Positions 16,783 to 24,677 are shown, counted from the stretch's first letter. The stretch is DNA of 64,000 nucleotides from Bradyrhizobium sp. BR13661 (GCF_029892425.1 NZ_JARXWB010000007.1:62001-126000), one strand, 5' to 3'. The notes: generated by a model from the letters alone, not told the origin. Numbers and translations: made by a program.

Positions 16783-17375
16783 CGGCGCCTCGCGATGACC
16801 ATGGTATCGGGCCCGAGCGTGCGCTCGTCCAGGTCGATGCAGAGCCGGTCCGCGCATGCCAGCGCGAAGATGGCCGCGCCACCATCGGGCTCGGCTCCGA
16901 CGGTCTTGAGCAGCCGCCCCAGTTTCGTGGGGCCGACGTCTTCGAGATGACCGAGAACTCGGCAGCGCAAGTCGAAGGGGACGGGATGGTTGCGGCAGCG
17001 CCAGATCGCGCGCGCGGTCGCGAAACGCGGCTGCTCCATGATGTGGGCCGACGTCAGCACAAGCGACCGCAGACCGAGATCCTCGAGTCCGATGAGGAAG
17101 AGGCCTTCCTGCTCGATCGTCCGCAATGGGCGCGCGGCGACGACGTCGAGGTGGAAACGCCCGTCGGCCCGGGCGAGGACGATCGCGTCCAATGCCACGG
17201 CCTGGCCGGAAACGATCGTCGTTTCGACGTAGTCGATTGCCCGAACTTCCGCGGCGAGCGTAGCCTGAATGAGCGCATCCTTGACGAGGCCGCCGACGGA
17301 GGGAATGGATCGAACGCACTTGGCGGATGCGAAGGCATCAGGCCCGGTGAGAGAAGCGAACGCAAAACGGGACAT
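16779..17375 (-). CDS. Unknown protein coupled to the AAA/M41 protease
   Basis: About 198 residues from the ATG at 17375 (MSRFAFASL); an in-frame ATG at 17420 would add 15 residues. The middle has a beta-rich pattern (ALDAIVLARADGRFHLDVVAARPL) and the C-terminal third looks like a winged-helix segment (RCRVLGHLEDVGPTKLGRLLKTVG). The arrangement vaguely recalls TnsA-like proteins (nuclease fold plus C-terminal helix domain), but the expected catalytic Lys after the second Asp is absent (DVV), so no nuclease call is made. The ATGA overlap with the protease gene implies that the products work together, perhaps as substrate adaptor or sensor. Confidence 0.5.
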   Translation of the reverse strand: MSRFAFASLTGPDAFASAKCVRSIPSVGGLVKDALIQATLAAEVRAIDYVETTIVSGQAVALDAIVLARADGRFHLDVVAARPLRTIEQEGLFLIGLEDLGLRSLVLTSAHIMEQPRFATARAIWRCRNHPVPFDLRCRVLGHLEDVGPTKLGRLLKTVGAEPDGGAAIFALACADRLCIDLDERTLGPDTMVIARRR

Positions 17376-17455
17376 GTGACGCTCGATACGGGTTCTTGTT
17401 TTGTTCCAGACGCTCGACACTAATGGCAGGTCTCTCCGCGAATGGCAACATAGTT

Positions 17456-17461
17456 ATTATA
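17456..17461 (-). promoter_or_regulatory. Candidate -10 element for the AAA/M41 unit
   Basis: On the minus strand a TATAAT hexamer sits in a strikingly AT-rich island (17450-17485), about 80 bases upstream of the ATG at 17375. No good -35 is evident 16-18 bases further up, so an activator may be needed. The same AT-rich island could serve the divergent plus-strand gene at 17554. Confidence 0.3.
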
Positions 17462-17553
17462 AATATATATCTTTGTTGATATGTGGGGGTGACTCTGGAC
17501 AGAAGCACTACAGGTGGTGGACGTTAGGGCGTGGCGATGGCGGAAACGAGTAG

Positions 17554-17766
17554 ATGACCGAAGACAAGGCGAAGAAGAAGACCGGACGGCCGCTCCCGCC
17601 GAATGCCGAGAACCGGAAGCAATTCCTGGCCGTCATGGACGCCGACGTGATCAAGGACATCAAGGTGGCAGCCGCTGCGCAGCAGACCACCGCGTCGCTG
17701 CTGCTCGAGAAGATAGCCAGGGAGTATCTCGATCGAGGGGGCCGCGTGAACGATCGGAAGCGCTGA
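17554..17766 (+). CDS. Ribbon-helix-helix-like small regulator
   Basis: 70 residues, the only plus-strand gene inside the candidate element. A basic N-terminus (KAKKKTGRPLPPNAENRKQF) leads into a strand-helix-helix pattern, FLAVMDADVIKDIKVAAAAQ then TTASLLLEKIAREYLDRGG, matching CopG/Arc-type or plasmid-type RHH proteins. It is divergent from the AAA unit across the AT-rich promoter region and ends one base before the convergent nuclease gene. A role as repressor of the element, or of the AAA unit, is inferred. Confidence 0.55.
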   Translation: MTEDKAKKKTGRPLPPNAENRKQFLAVMDADVIKDIKVAAAAQQTTASLLLEKIAREYLDRGGRVNDRKR

Positions 17767-17767
17767 C

Positions 17768-18544
17768 CTAGCCGGCCAGCCCGAACATTTCGAGCGCAGT
17801 GGCGCGATGCTTGGCGTCCGGAGACGTGAGGTGTTGGCAGGTCCGGGCGGTCGCATCGATCCAGAGAAAGATGTCGATCTTGCGCGCAGCGTCGCAAACT
17901 TGTCCCTGCATTTTTTTGCCCAGCATGAAGAGCGGCGGCCCGCCCTGGACGGGTAGGCCCGCGATCGTCGCGATCAGATCGCGCCGCTCGATCTCCGGCG
18001 TGTGGCTTACGAACACGATCACGTTCGGTTTGTCGTGCTCCGGATTTCCGGCTTCCAACTGCTGGACGGCGCCGATGACGCGTTGCCCCAGCTTCCGATA
18101 GAAGGGGACGTTCCTGCGGACCGCCATTTCGCCTTCGGGCGGATCCTCCAGGACTTCGAAGTCGAACAAGGATTTGACCTCGCAGTAACCGACGAGCTCG
18201 CCGTTTCTCATCAGCTTGAAGTCGGGCGTCTTGCCGGCGTTGAGGGCGGCTTTGTCGTAGGGCTCGAGCACGATGCCTGCGGCATCGCAGATCAGGTCAC
18301 GCAGCAGCTGGATGTCGGCAGCCTCGTTCGGAGCCGGCGCGCCCGCCGAGACCCTGGGCGCCGCCGGATCGTGGGTGATCTTCACGAGGTGCCGGACCTT
18401 GTGGATCATGCCCCGGGTCGCCGGCGTGTCGGGCGGCCATGCAACGCGTCCGATCTTGTTCAGCTTGAGCCCGATCAGCGTTTCGCGCTGGTCTCGACGG
18501 CGGCGGATCGGGCTGCCGATCTGTTCGATCTCGATGTAGCGCAT
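17768..18544 (-). CDS. Ribosomal protein uL30-like domain fused to a PD-(D/E)xK nuclease
   Basis: 258 residues with a good ribosome site (TTGAGGA) upstream. Residues 1-56 align with bacterial ribosomal protein L30 (rpmD) over its whole length: the IEQ-GS-IRR start, [11 protein letters not shown] (22-32), DTPATRGMI (39-47) and HLVKI (52-56), which correspond to the TL-GL-L--IG and DTPA-RGMI boxes of L30. After a linker, residues ~75-258 carry a PD-(D/E)xK nuclease signature: TPDF (D108), then CEVKS (E122, K124), with a later helix and strands. The nuclease would cut DNA or RNA. The uL30 part could dock on ribosomes or 23S/5S rRNA. It starts 7 bases after the DEDDh exonuclease gene. I know of no described system of this type. 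Confidence 0.7.
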   Translation of the reverse strand: MRYIEIEQIGSPIRRRRDQRETLIGLKLNKIGRVAWPPDTPATRGMIHKVRHLVKITHDPAAPRVSAGAPAPNEAADIQLLRDLICDAAGIVLEPYDKAALNAGKTPDFKLMRNGELVGYCEVKSLFDFEVLEDPPEGEMAVRRNVPFYRKLGQRVIGAVQQLEAGNPEHDKPNVIVFVSHTPEIERRDLIATIAGLPVQGGPPLFMLGKKMQGQVCDAARKIDIFLWIDATARTCQHLTSPDAKHRATALEMFGLAG

Positions 18545-18551
18545 CCCGTCC

Positions 18552-19448
18552 TCAAACTCTCGCCGAGAACCGCGTGAAGGCGGTCAGCGTCTGCGTCCGC
18601 GGTTCGACGTCCCGCAGGTAGATCTCGCCTCGGAGAAAAGCGATCTCGTCTGCCAGGGCCGTCTCGCAGACGTCGACGTACCAACTCCTGGGCCTTCCGT
18701 CACTGCCGTCGCTCCATCGATAGCCGCGGGTTTTGAGGACATTCTTGAGCTCGAACGGCGATTGCTCCGCCCATACGCGGACTGTTCTCTTCCGCGCGTT
18801 CTCCAGCAGCAGGGCGAGCGCTGGGCGGTCGATGGTAGGCAGCTTGAGCGATAGGATCTCGAGCAAGGCGTTGCAATCGTCGACGGCGCGGTGGGCCTGG
18901 TGAAAGTAGCCGGCGCCGTGCAGCAGATAGCCCAGTTTGGCGCCCTCGAAGCCGTACTTGCGCCACTCGACTTCGGTCGCGCTGCAGGCCCATGCCTTCT
19001 GTGCGAACACCGGCCAGTATCTTTCGGCAAACCCGCGGTCGAATTGGCTGTGATGCGCGATAATTACAACCGCGTCGTCTACGAATTTTTCCACCGCGAC
19101 GTCGTCGATGCGGTGACCGGCGACCAACTCATCGCTGATGCCGGTTAAGTCGGTGATCTCGGCGGGGATTGGATCGCAGGGCTCGTTGAACGCCGAGAAC
19201 GTGTCTCTGACGCCGACGATGTTGCCATCGGGGGTGTAGTCGAATTTCACCATCCCCAATTCGATGATCTCGCTCCGCTGCGCGTCGAGACCCGTCGTCT
19301 CGGTGTCCAGGATGATCGCGGTCTTGGTCTCCTGGTCCGGAGATGGCGTGAACGGAGGCCGCGCCACCAAGCGCCGCAGCACGCGGTAGTCCGGCGACTG
19401 GCTCAAGGCCTCGGCCATCGCGGCCAGGCTGCTGCTGTCCTGAAACAT
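18552..19448 (-). CDS. DEDDh 3'-5' exonuclease (DnaQ/RNase T-like)
   Basis: 298 residues. The first ExoI box [12 protein letters not shown] (D48, E50) is followed by a central [14 protein letters not shown] (Exo II Asp) and Exo [20 protein letters not shown] (His and Asp four residues apart), giving a complete DEDDh site. A C-terminal extension of ~70 residues ([20 protein letters not shown]) resembles the domain that follows the exonuclease in some phage and DnaQ-like proteins. It is expected to remove nucleotides from 3' ends of DNA or RNA using two metal ions. It forms a two-gene unit with the uL30-nuclease gene. Confidence 0.8.
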   Translation of the reverse strand: MFQDSSSLAAMAEALSQSPDYRVLRRLVARPPFTPSPDQETKTAIILDTETTGLDAQRSEIIELGMVKFDYTPDGNIVGVRDTFSAFNEPCDPIPAEITDLTGISDELVAGHRIDDVAVEKFVDDAVVIIAHHSQFDRGFAERYWPVFAQKAWACSATEVEWRKYGFEGAKLGYLLHGAGYFHQAHRAVDDCNALLEILSLKLPTIDRPALALLLENARKRTVRVWAEQSPFELKNVLKTRGYRWSDGSDGRPRSWYVDVCETALADEIAFLRGEIYLRDVEPRTQTLTAFTRFSARV

Positions 19449-19582
19449 CGAATCCCTGGGGAACCGTGGAAACCGTGGGGGCGGAATTTAGCACGCGCCC
19501 GTCTGGCGCGCAGCGCGATCTTCCTTGGGACCTTGGGGACTGAAGGGCGATGGTAGCAGTAGATCGGAGCGATGGAAGCTCG

Positions 19583-19781
19583 TCAGTGTCCTTCCACGAT
19601 CTCGCCATCCTCCTTCACGAACCGGCCCACCGGCCCGTCGAGCAGGTCGGCGACAGCCTCCGAGGTTGCGGATGTCGGTGGTGCCGCTGTCGCGCTCCAT
19701 CCGAAGGAGCTCCTTGACGTCGACCGGCTTGCCGTTGGCCCGCGCGAGCAGGTCTACGTCAACCTCCAGATCTTCGTGCAC
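19583..19781 (-). pseudogene. Small frame-shifted ORF downstream of cap3
   Basis: From a GTG at 19781 one frame encodes HEDLEVDVDLLARANGKPVD and onward to about DSGTTDIRN. After CTCGGAGG (around 19651-19658) the sensible continuation shifts frame: EAVADLLDGPVGRFVKEDGE followed by IVEGH and a stop at 19583. The total of 199 bases equals 66 codons plus one, consistent with a single-base insertion in the GG of that site. Intact, it would be a ~65-residue helical protein, perhaps a small regulator. A sequencing error would also explain it. Confidence 0.35.
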
Positions 19782-19815
19782 TACGCAGCGCAGGTATTCC
19801 GCCTGCGGCAGGAAC

Positions 19816-20292
19816 TTAAGCAGATCCGCTGCGCTCCAGTCGGTGGACGGTTATGCGGTCGCAGACCGATACGAATAGGTTGTCGGGCAACGGGTCCCGC
19901 CCCACAATCACCATGAGGAAGCCGTTCAGCGCGTGTTCCGAACGCCGGACGCAGTCCGAGATGTTCCGCGTGTCGACGTGGGAGGGTGAGGCCCTGTCTT
20001 CGGGGTGCGTGTGCCAGCAACCCACGAAGTGCAGGTCTCGGCCGAACATGGTCTCGATTTCGCGTTGCTCCGCCCGCTCATCGGGCCAGTACGAACAGCG
20101 GCCGCGACGATCGGACCGACGGGGGCCGGTGATCGCGCAGACGTCTATGGTCGGAAGCGCGAGACGCGCGAAGAGGAGCCCTCCGGCCTCGCGGTGCCAG
20201 AAGCGCGTCTGCCGATGCCGGTCGAAGTGAGAGAGCACGCCCTCGGCGAACACGATCCGCTGCTCGGATTGGCCGATGTCGAACGAGATCAC
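19816..20292 (-). CDS. cap3: CBASS Cap3, JAMM-family deconjugating isopeptidase
   Basis: 158 residues from a GTG at 20292 that overlaps the Cap2 stop as GTGA (20289-20292); the much longer open frame to 20733 is a shadow over cap2. It contains a complete JAB/JAMM zinc-protease signature: Glu35 (HREAGGLLF), His94-Thr-His96, then seven residues, Ser104, two residues, Asp107 (HTHPEDRASPSHVD). In type II CBASS, Cap3 removes the CD-NTase from its conjugates, opposing Cap2. It is the last gene of the four-gene operon. Confidence 0.85.
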   Translation of the reverse strand: MISFDIGQSEQRIVFAEGVLSHFDRHRQTRFWHREAGGLLFARLALPTIDVCAITGPRRSDRRGRCSYWPDERAEQREIETMFGRDLHFVGCWHTHPEDRASPSHVDTRNISDCVRRSEHALNGFLMVIVGRDPLPDNLFVSVCDRITVHRLERSGSA

Positions 20293-22073
20293 GCGGCGAG
20301 GATCCTGACGGCCCGTCCCCAGCGCCGTTCTACGATCGTGGCGCCTTCGAGCGAGTTCGGAGCGACCGCGCGGAGCTCGTCGCTCCAGGAGCCGCCGACG
20401 GACTCGACCGCGGCGCGCCTCGCCAGCCATATCCGGTGTGTGCCGGAGCGGATCTCGCCGAGAAGAGCGTCGAGCGCGGCTTGGGCGATCATCGACGTGA
20501 CGAATCCGAGCTCGACGGGCCCGTACGGGTCGAATGCGGCGCTGCATGCCGGTTCGTGCCGCCGAGGATCCTCGGCCCACCGCGCGGCCACCAGGTGGGG
20601 GCTCCCGTAGGCATCGAGGCCCGCGCGCAGACCGTCGCCCGGGGCCGAGATAACGATCGCGTGGCCGGCCGCAGCGAACGGCTCGGTCCATCCGTACACG
20701 ATAGGCACGTGACGGCCCTGAGCGGCGTGCCACGCGTCGAGCAGGGATTCCGCAGGCCAGTCGCCCATCGCCGACACGATCAGGTCGACGGACGCAAGAG
20801 GATCGTCCTCACGCAACAGGAGGTCTTGCACGTCGGCCACGTAGGACACGGCTTCGACGTGGGGCAGGAGTACCCGGATCTGCCGTGCCAGCGCCGGCGC
20901 CTTGGGATCTTCGATTGATCGCACGCCGAGAGTATGCCGGCCGACGTTGGCGCTCTTGAGATTCTGTTTGTCGATGAGGAGTAGCTTCCCGACGCCGGCG
21001 CGGGCGAGCGCGTGCGCCACGGGGGAGCCGACAGATCCGCAGCCGAGCATCGCGACGGTCGCTTGGCGAAGCGTCGGTACGCGCGCATCGCGGTCGCGTC
21101 CGTGGATCCACGCGGGATCGGCCCGTTCGACCGAGTTGCGGTCGCACGGACTGCCGCCGAATAGGCGGGCGCGGACCACGTGCTCCGGCACGGCGGACGC
21201 TCGGAAACCCGCAGCGAGCGGATCGCGCCCCCGCAATATGGCGGGGCGGTTCACGACGGCGGTTGCCAGTGCGGGACCGTCGGCGGTGGCCGCACCGAAG
21301 ACGACGAACGTGTGCTGGAGCCCCTCGCGCGCGAGTTCGTCGAGCAGTTCGGCCGCGCCGGCATCCGCCGCCATCGCGTAGACGTCTTTGGCACAGGATG
21401 GATATTCCGAGGGCAAGGGCACGCGGTCGAGCCAGACGAAGGCACCCGCGCGCGAAACGATCTTCGAGGCGCCGAGCTTCGGGGACGCGTTCCGCAGCCA
21501 TTTGGCGAGCTGGTCGTCATTTTCGGCGATCACTGTTTCCTGGGTGCCCTCCCAGATGCGGACGCGGCGGGACGGTCCGATCGGCTGGAGCAGCGACAGG
21601 ACGGTCCGAACGGTGCCCCGTTCCGAGTGGTGCCAATAGGTGAGGAATTCGGAGCGAAAATCTTCGTCGAGTCTCCCGGCGATAGCGTCCTCGACCATCG
21701 TGAACGCAGCCTGCAGCAGAGCGGCGACGCCGTCATATGGATCGTCCACCGAGATCGTGGCGGTGTCGGGAAAGAGGCATAGGACGCCGTCTTTCTCGAC
21801 ATGAGGCCAAGTCAGAAAGGACGGCCGGTCGACGATGGCGATCCGGGCAGGCGTCGATGGAAAGCCGGACATCACGATCACGTCCAGGCGGCGCTGGCCA
21901 CCGGTGAAGTCGGCGCCGAAGCGCCAACCCTTCACGGCACCGCGCCCTCGGTAGGCGGACAGTTCCTTCCGGCTCAGGTGGTGAGCGCGCCAGCCGAGCT
22001 CCTCCCAGCGCGCCTCGACCGCGGCGACGGCCGCGTCGAAGCGTGCGACGAGAGGATGGCCCGCATCAGGCAT
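20289..22073 (-). CDS. cap2: CBASS Cap2, E2-E1 fusion that conjugates the CD-NTase
   Basis: 594 residues. The N-terminal E2 (UBC-like) domain has a catalytic Cys99 in WPHVEKDGVLCLFP. The C-terminal E1 (ThiF/Rossmann) domain has MLGCGSVGSPVAHALARAG (glycine loop 343-348) and LLIDKQNLKSANVGRH, with a candidate E1 Cys509 in HEPACSAAF. Cap2 adenylates the C-terminus of the CD-NTase, passes it through thioesters and attaches it to targets, which raises nucleotide synthesis. It overlaps the CD-NTase gene by 8 bases and cap3 by 4. Length and domain order agree with the family. Confidence 0.88.
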   Translation of the reverse strand: MPDAGHPLVARFDAAVAAVEARWEELGWRAHHLSRKELSAYRGRGAVKGWRFGADFTGGQRRLDVIVMSGFPSTPARIAIVDRPSFLTWPHVEKDGVLCLFPDTATISVDDPYDGVAALLQAAFTMVEDAIAGRLDEDFRSEFLTYWHHSERGTVRTVLSLLQPIGPSRRVRIWEGTQETVIAENDDQLAKWLRNASPKLGASKIVSRAGAFVWLDRVPLPSEYPSCAKDVYAMAADAGAAELLDELAREGLQHTFVVFGAATADGPALATAVVNRPAILRGRDPLAAGFRASAVPEHVVRARLFGGSPCDRNSVERADPAWIHGRDRDARVPTLRQATVAMLGCGSVGSPVAHALARAGVGKLLLIDKQNLKSANVGRHTLGVRSIEDPKAPALARQIRVLLPHVEAVSYVADVQDLLLREDDPLASVDLIVSAMGDWPAESLLDAWHAAQGRHVPIVYGWTEPFAAAGHAIVISAPGDGLRAGLDAYGSPHLVAARWAEDPRRHEPACSAAFDPYGPVELGFVTSMIAQAALDALLGEIRSGTHRIWLARRAAVESVGGSWSDELRAVAPNSLEGATIVERRWGRAVRILAA

Positions 22074-23283
22074 TGCGGCGGTCTCCTTCGAGCCGCGGCG
22101 GCGCGCGACGCGCCTCGGCCTCGCTGCGAACCAGGCCGGAGGTCAGCACCGTGGGCATGCCGAGGCGGGAGGCGGACCGCTTCTTGACGCGGTCGGCGAC
22201 GCCGGACCCCACCGACTTGGCGAGGGTCTCGGTGATGAGCTGCTTGTTCGAAAGCTCGGCGGCGTGAGCGAAGTCGCGGCGCGCCCGTTCGAGCCACTCG
22301 AAGAATGCCGCCGCGCGTTCCGGATGCTTTCGCCACTTGTCGGCGAAGTTCTCGGTGGGATCGCTTGGGTTGGCGATCAGGAAGTGGCCGTCGGGGGTGC
22401 GGCCGATGTGGCGCTGCATGCCGTTCAGCATGGAGAACAGCGCGTCCGAGATCTTGGCTTCGCCGTTGTAGGCGTGGGCGCCGAGCGTCGTGAGGATGAT
22501 GGAGATCGGCCGCTCGTCGGAGCGCGATACGAACATGATGTCTCGGTGCCGCTTGAGGATCATGACGGCCGACTGCAGCGGGGTACGCACGGCGTAGACC
22601 GGGATGTCCTCCGTGCCCGCGCGGATGCCCTTTCGGACGAGTTCGCGCTTCCGCTCCTCGAAGATCACCTCCATGCGACCAACGAACCATTTCAGGTAGC
22701 CGCGCGGATTCGAACGCGGCCAATCCGAGGACAGGATCCGGTAGGCGGGATGGTCGATGTCGGTGATGGCGATCGCGGTGTCGGCGAAGCGGTCGTCCAG
22801 TCCGTGCGCCTTGAGCAAGATGCGCTGCTCGGCTCCGTTCAGCAGGCCGGGCGTGACGTCCATGTGGAATTGCGCGCCGTCGGCGTACTCGAGGCGCCAG
22901 CAGCGGCGGTGCGGCACGACCGGCTTATTCATGTTGCGCTCGCGGGCGTAGGCGACCATCTCGTTCCCGAGCAGGGTCTTGAGATCGTGCTGCGTCGTCT
23001 GCGCCTTGGTCAGCTTGCGGAATTCGCAGACCGCATCGACGTCGTAGTCTTCGGCGTCGCTGACCGGCGGGATCACGGTGCCGAGACCGAACGATCCCTG
23101 GACGTGGACCTGAGGATCGAACTGGCGGATGCTGGATTTCTCTCGGTTGAGAAATTTGCCGAGCGACTTGTAGCTGCCCTCGGCCTTTTCGTAGGTGCTA
23201 TCGGGGATGGCGAGCGACTCCGCCAAGTCCTCGAGCGTCTCTTCGGCCTGGGGCGTCACGGTGGGACGCGCGTGGATATTCAT
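22066..23283 (-). CDS. cdn: CBASS CD-NTase (cGAS/DncV-like nucleotidyltransferase)
   Basis: 405 residues. The nucleotidyltransferase core shows QGSFGLGTVIPP (GS motif, 63-66), the metal-binding pair in EDYDVDAV (D81, D83) and the third acid in FHMDVTPG (D142), so the active site appears intact. The C-terminal ~100 residues are helical. It makes a cyclic oligonucleotide on phage infection that activates the SAVED effector; the product cannot be told from sequence. The C-terminal tail is flexible and ends in RRNA, available to Cap2. It lies 15 bases after the effector gene. Confidence 0.88.
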   Translation of the reverse strand: MNIHARPTVTPQAEETLEDLAESLAIPDSTYEKAEGSYKSLGKFLNREKSSIRQFDPQVHVQGSFGLGTVIPPVSDAEDYDVDAVCEFRKLTKAQTTQHDLKTLLGNEMVAYARERNMNKPVVPHRRCWRLEYADGAQFHMDVTPGLLNGAEQRILLKAHGLDDRFADTAIAITDIDHPAYRILSSDWPRSNPRGYLKWFVGRMEVIFEERKRELVRKGIRAGTEDIPVYAVRTPLQSAVMILKRHRDIMFVSRSDERPISIILTTLGAHAYNGEAKISDALFSMLNGMQRHIGRTPDGHFLIANPSDPTENFADKWRKHPERAAAFFEWLERARRDFAHAAELSNKQLITETLAKSVGSGVADRVKKRSASRLGMPTVLTSGLVRSEAEARRAPPRLEGDRRNA

Positions 23284-23298
23284 GTCGGTCTCCTTGGA

Positions 23299-24510
23299 TC
23301 AGTCGGCGTGTTCGAGGTGGTGGGCGAGGGCGAAGCCGCCCAACTTCCAATTCTGGTCGTAAATCTTCAGCGATGGATGGGCCTTCGGTTGCCAGGACCG
23401 GCCCGCCTCGACGGCGATGGACACGGGCACGGCAGGGAAGACGTGGACCGTGACGGTCTCGCCGTGCGCGAGCTTGACGTCGTCGAGCGTCTTGCGGAAC
23501 AGCTTGGCGAAGGCGGCGATGTCTTCGGGGCGACGAACGATATCGTTGTTCGCGCCCTCGGCCGCGATCGACCAGACCGCGGCTTCGGGCCCGAGCACGT
23601 TCGCGACGCGCTCGTCGGCGACGGGAGCGCTGATCTCAAGCTTGAGCGCGACCGCACCCATCGTTCGTTCCGGGCGGTGGAGTTCGTACCGCGCCGGCGT
23701 CGCCCCCACATCCCACTTCCAGCCCTTCGGGTCGCGCAGCAATTGGCGGACGTCGGCGGTCGCGATGTCAGAGATCAGGCGCCCGAGTTCGAAAAGAAGA
23801 GGGATCGGCGCCAGGCCGAACACGGCGAGCCGCTTGATCTCCTGCCTTTCCATCCGGCCGCGAACCTTTTCGGCGAACACGGTCCGCAGGTTTCTCACGT
23901 GGGTCGGCCAGTAGGCGGGATCGTCGTCGCGGAGTTCGAGGGTGACGAGGTCGAGGTCGATCCATCCGTCGTCGAGCGGGTAGCGGTCCGGGATCATGGA
24001 CCACTTGACGGCGCCCTTCTCGACCGGGGACTCGTTCGCTCCGATCTTCGCCGCGTAGCGGATGACGTGGCTGCCGAGATTCTCGTCGATGCCGGTGACA
24101 GTCCGGATGCGGGCTTCGTGTCGGCGTTTCATGTCGACGAGCACGTCCTCAGGATGCTCGTCGACCATCTCGCGGTCGAACACGCGGTGATGGACGTCGC
24201 AGACCAGCATAAGGTTGTCGGGATCGTGGGCCAGCTGGAAGGAGCGAACGGGATGTCCGCGCGGTCCTTCCGGCGAGTCGGCCACGATGTGCCCGATGTA
24301 GGCCTTATTCGCGTTGGCGGCGCCCGAGATCTCGTCGCCGACGAGGAGACCGTTGCAGCCCGCGTACTGGCAGCGGCCGGCCGCGCGGCCCCACACGATG
24401 TTCTGGATCCGAACGGGGATCTGCTTGCGCTTGGCCTTCGCGGCCGGAGGCGCTTCCTCGGGGGATTCTGCAACCGAACTCTTCACCGTACGTCCCGCAA
24501 GTTGATTCAC
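23299..24510 (-). CDS. cap5: CBASS effector: HNH endonuclease-SAVED protein (Cap5-like)
   Basis: 403 residues. The N-terminal HNH domain has paired Cys (CQYAGCNG, C47 and C52), GHIVADSPEGPRG (His74), N99 and VCDVHHRVFD (C104, H107-H108). The C-terminal SAVED domain is recognised by overall pattern, including GAVALKLEISAPV, AEGANNDIVRRPEDIAAFAK and VHVFPAVPVSIAVEAGRS. Cyclic nucleotide binding to SAVED drives assembly and activates DNA cleavage, killing the infected cell. It is the first gene of the operon, an order in which the effector precedes the CD-NTase. No transmembrane part is present. Confidence 0.85.
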   Translation of the reverse strand: MNQLAGRTVKSSVAESPEEAPPAAKAKRKQIPVRIQNIVWGRAAGRCQYAGCNGLLVGDEISGAANANKAYIGHIVADSPEGPRGHPVRSFQLAHDPDNLMLVCDVHHRVFDREMVDEHPEDVLVDMKRRHEARIRTVTGIDENLGSHVIRYAAKIGANESPVEKGAVKWSMIPDRYPLDDGWIDLDLVTLELRDDDPAYWPTHVRNLRTVFAEKVRGRMERQEIKRLAVFGLAPIPLLFELGRLISDIATADVRQLLRDPKGWKWDVGATPARYELHRPERTMGAVALKLEISAPVADERVANVLGPEAAVWSIAAEGANNDIVRRPEDIAAFAKLFRKTLDDVKLAHGETVTVHVFPAVPVSIAVEAGRSWQPKAHPSLKIYDQNWKLGGFALAHHLEHAD

Positions 24511-24530
24511 GATTCGTTCATTGAGCCATT

Positions 24531-24664
24531 TCGCGGCGGAGCCGAAGCCCGCCGCGAACCTTGTTTTGAGGACCCGGCGCTTTCAGCGCCGGGTCGGCGA
24601 CTTCGCCGAACGAAGCGGACTTCGGTTCGGCATAACGAAATCGGGGAGGTGTTATTTAGACCTC
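24531..24664. repeat. Array of four hairpins at the right end of the element
   Basis: Consecutive inverted repeats: TCGCGGCGG/CCGCCGCGA (24531-24539, 24549-24557); GACCCGGCGC/GCGCCGGGTC (24571-24580, 24586-24595, 5-base loop); GCCGAA..GAAG/CTTC..TTCGGC (24605-24631, one bulge); GAGGT/ACCTC (24646-24650, 24660-24664). None is followed by a T-run on either strand. They lie between the CBASS start and the right direct repeat and may be recombinase sites or a structured leader of the CBASS message. Confidence 0.45.
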
Positions 24665-24677
24665 ACCGCCTCGATCT

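Noticed and set aside
16783..17319. Extension of the AAA/M41 frame to an 859-residue protein
   Set aside because: The extra 179 residues are Arg-rich antisense-like text overlapping the partner gene; the ATG at 16782 makes a clean ATGA overlap with that gene.
16779..17375. TnsA-type transposon endonuclease
   Set aside because: The layout is suggestive, but the expected PD-(D/E)xK catalytic Lys is missing and no TnsB or TnsC is present.
20293..20733. Extension of the Cap3 frame to 305 residues
   Set aside because: It lies entirely over cap2 and is Arg-rich shadow sequence; the GTG at 20292 on the cap2 stop starts exactly where the JAMM domain begins.
24571..24595. Intrinsic terminator for nrdJ at the right end
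   Set aside because: The stem is perfect, but no T-run follows on either strand.
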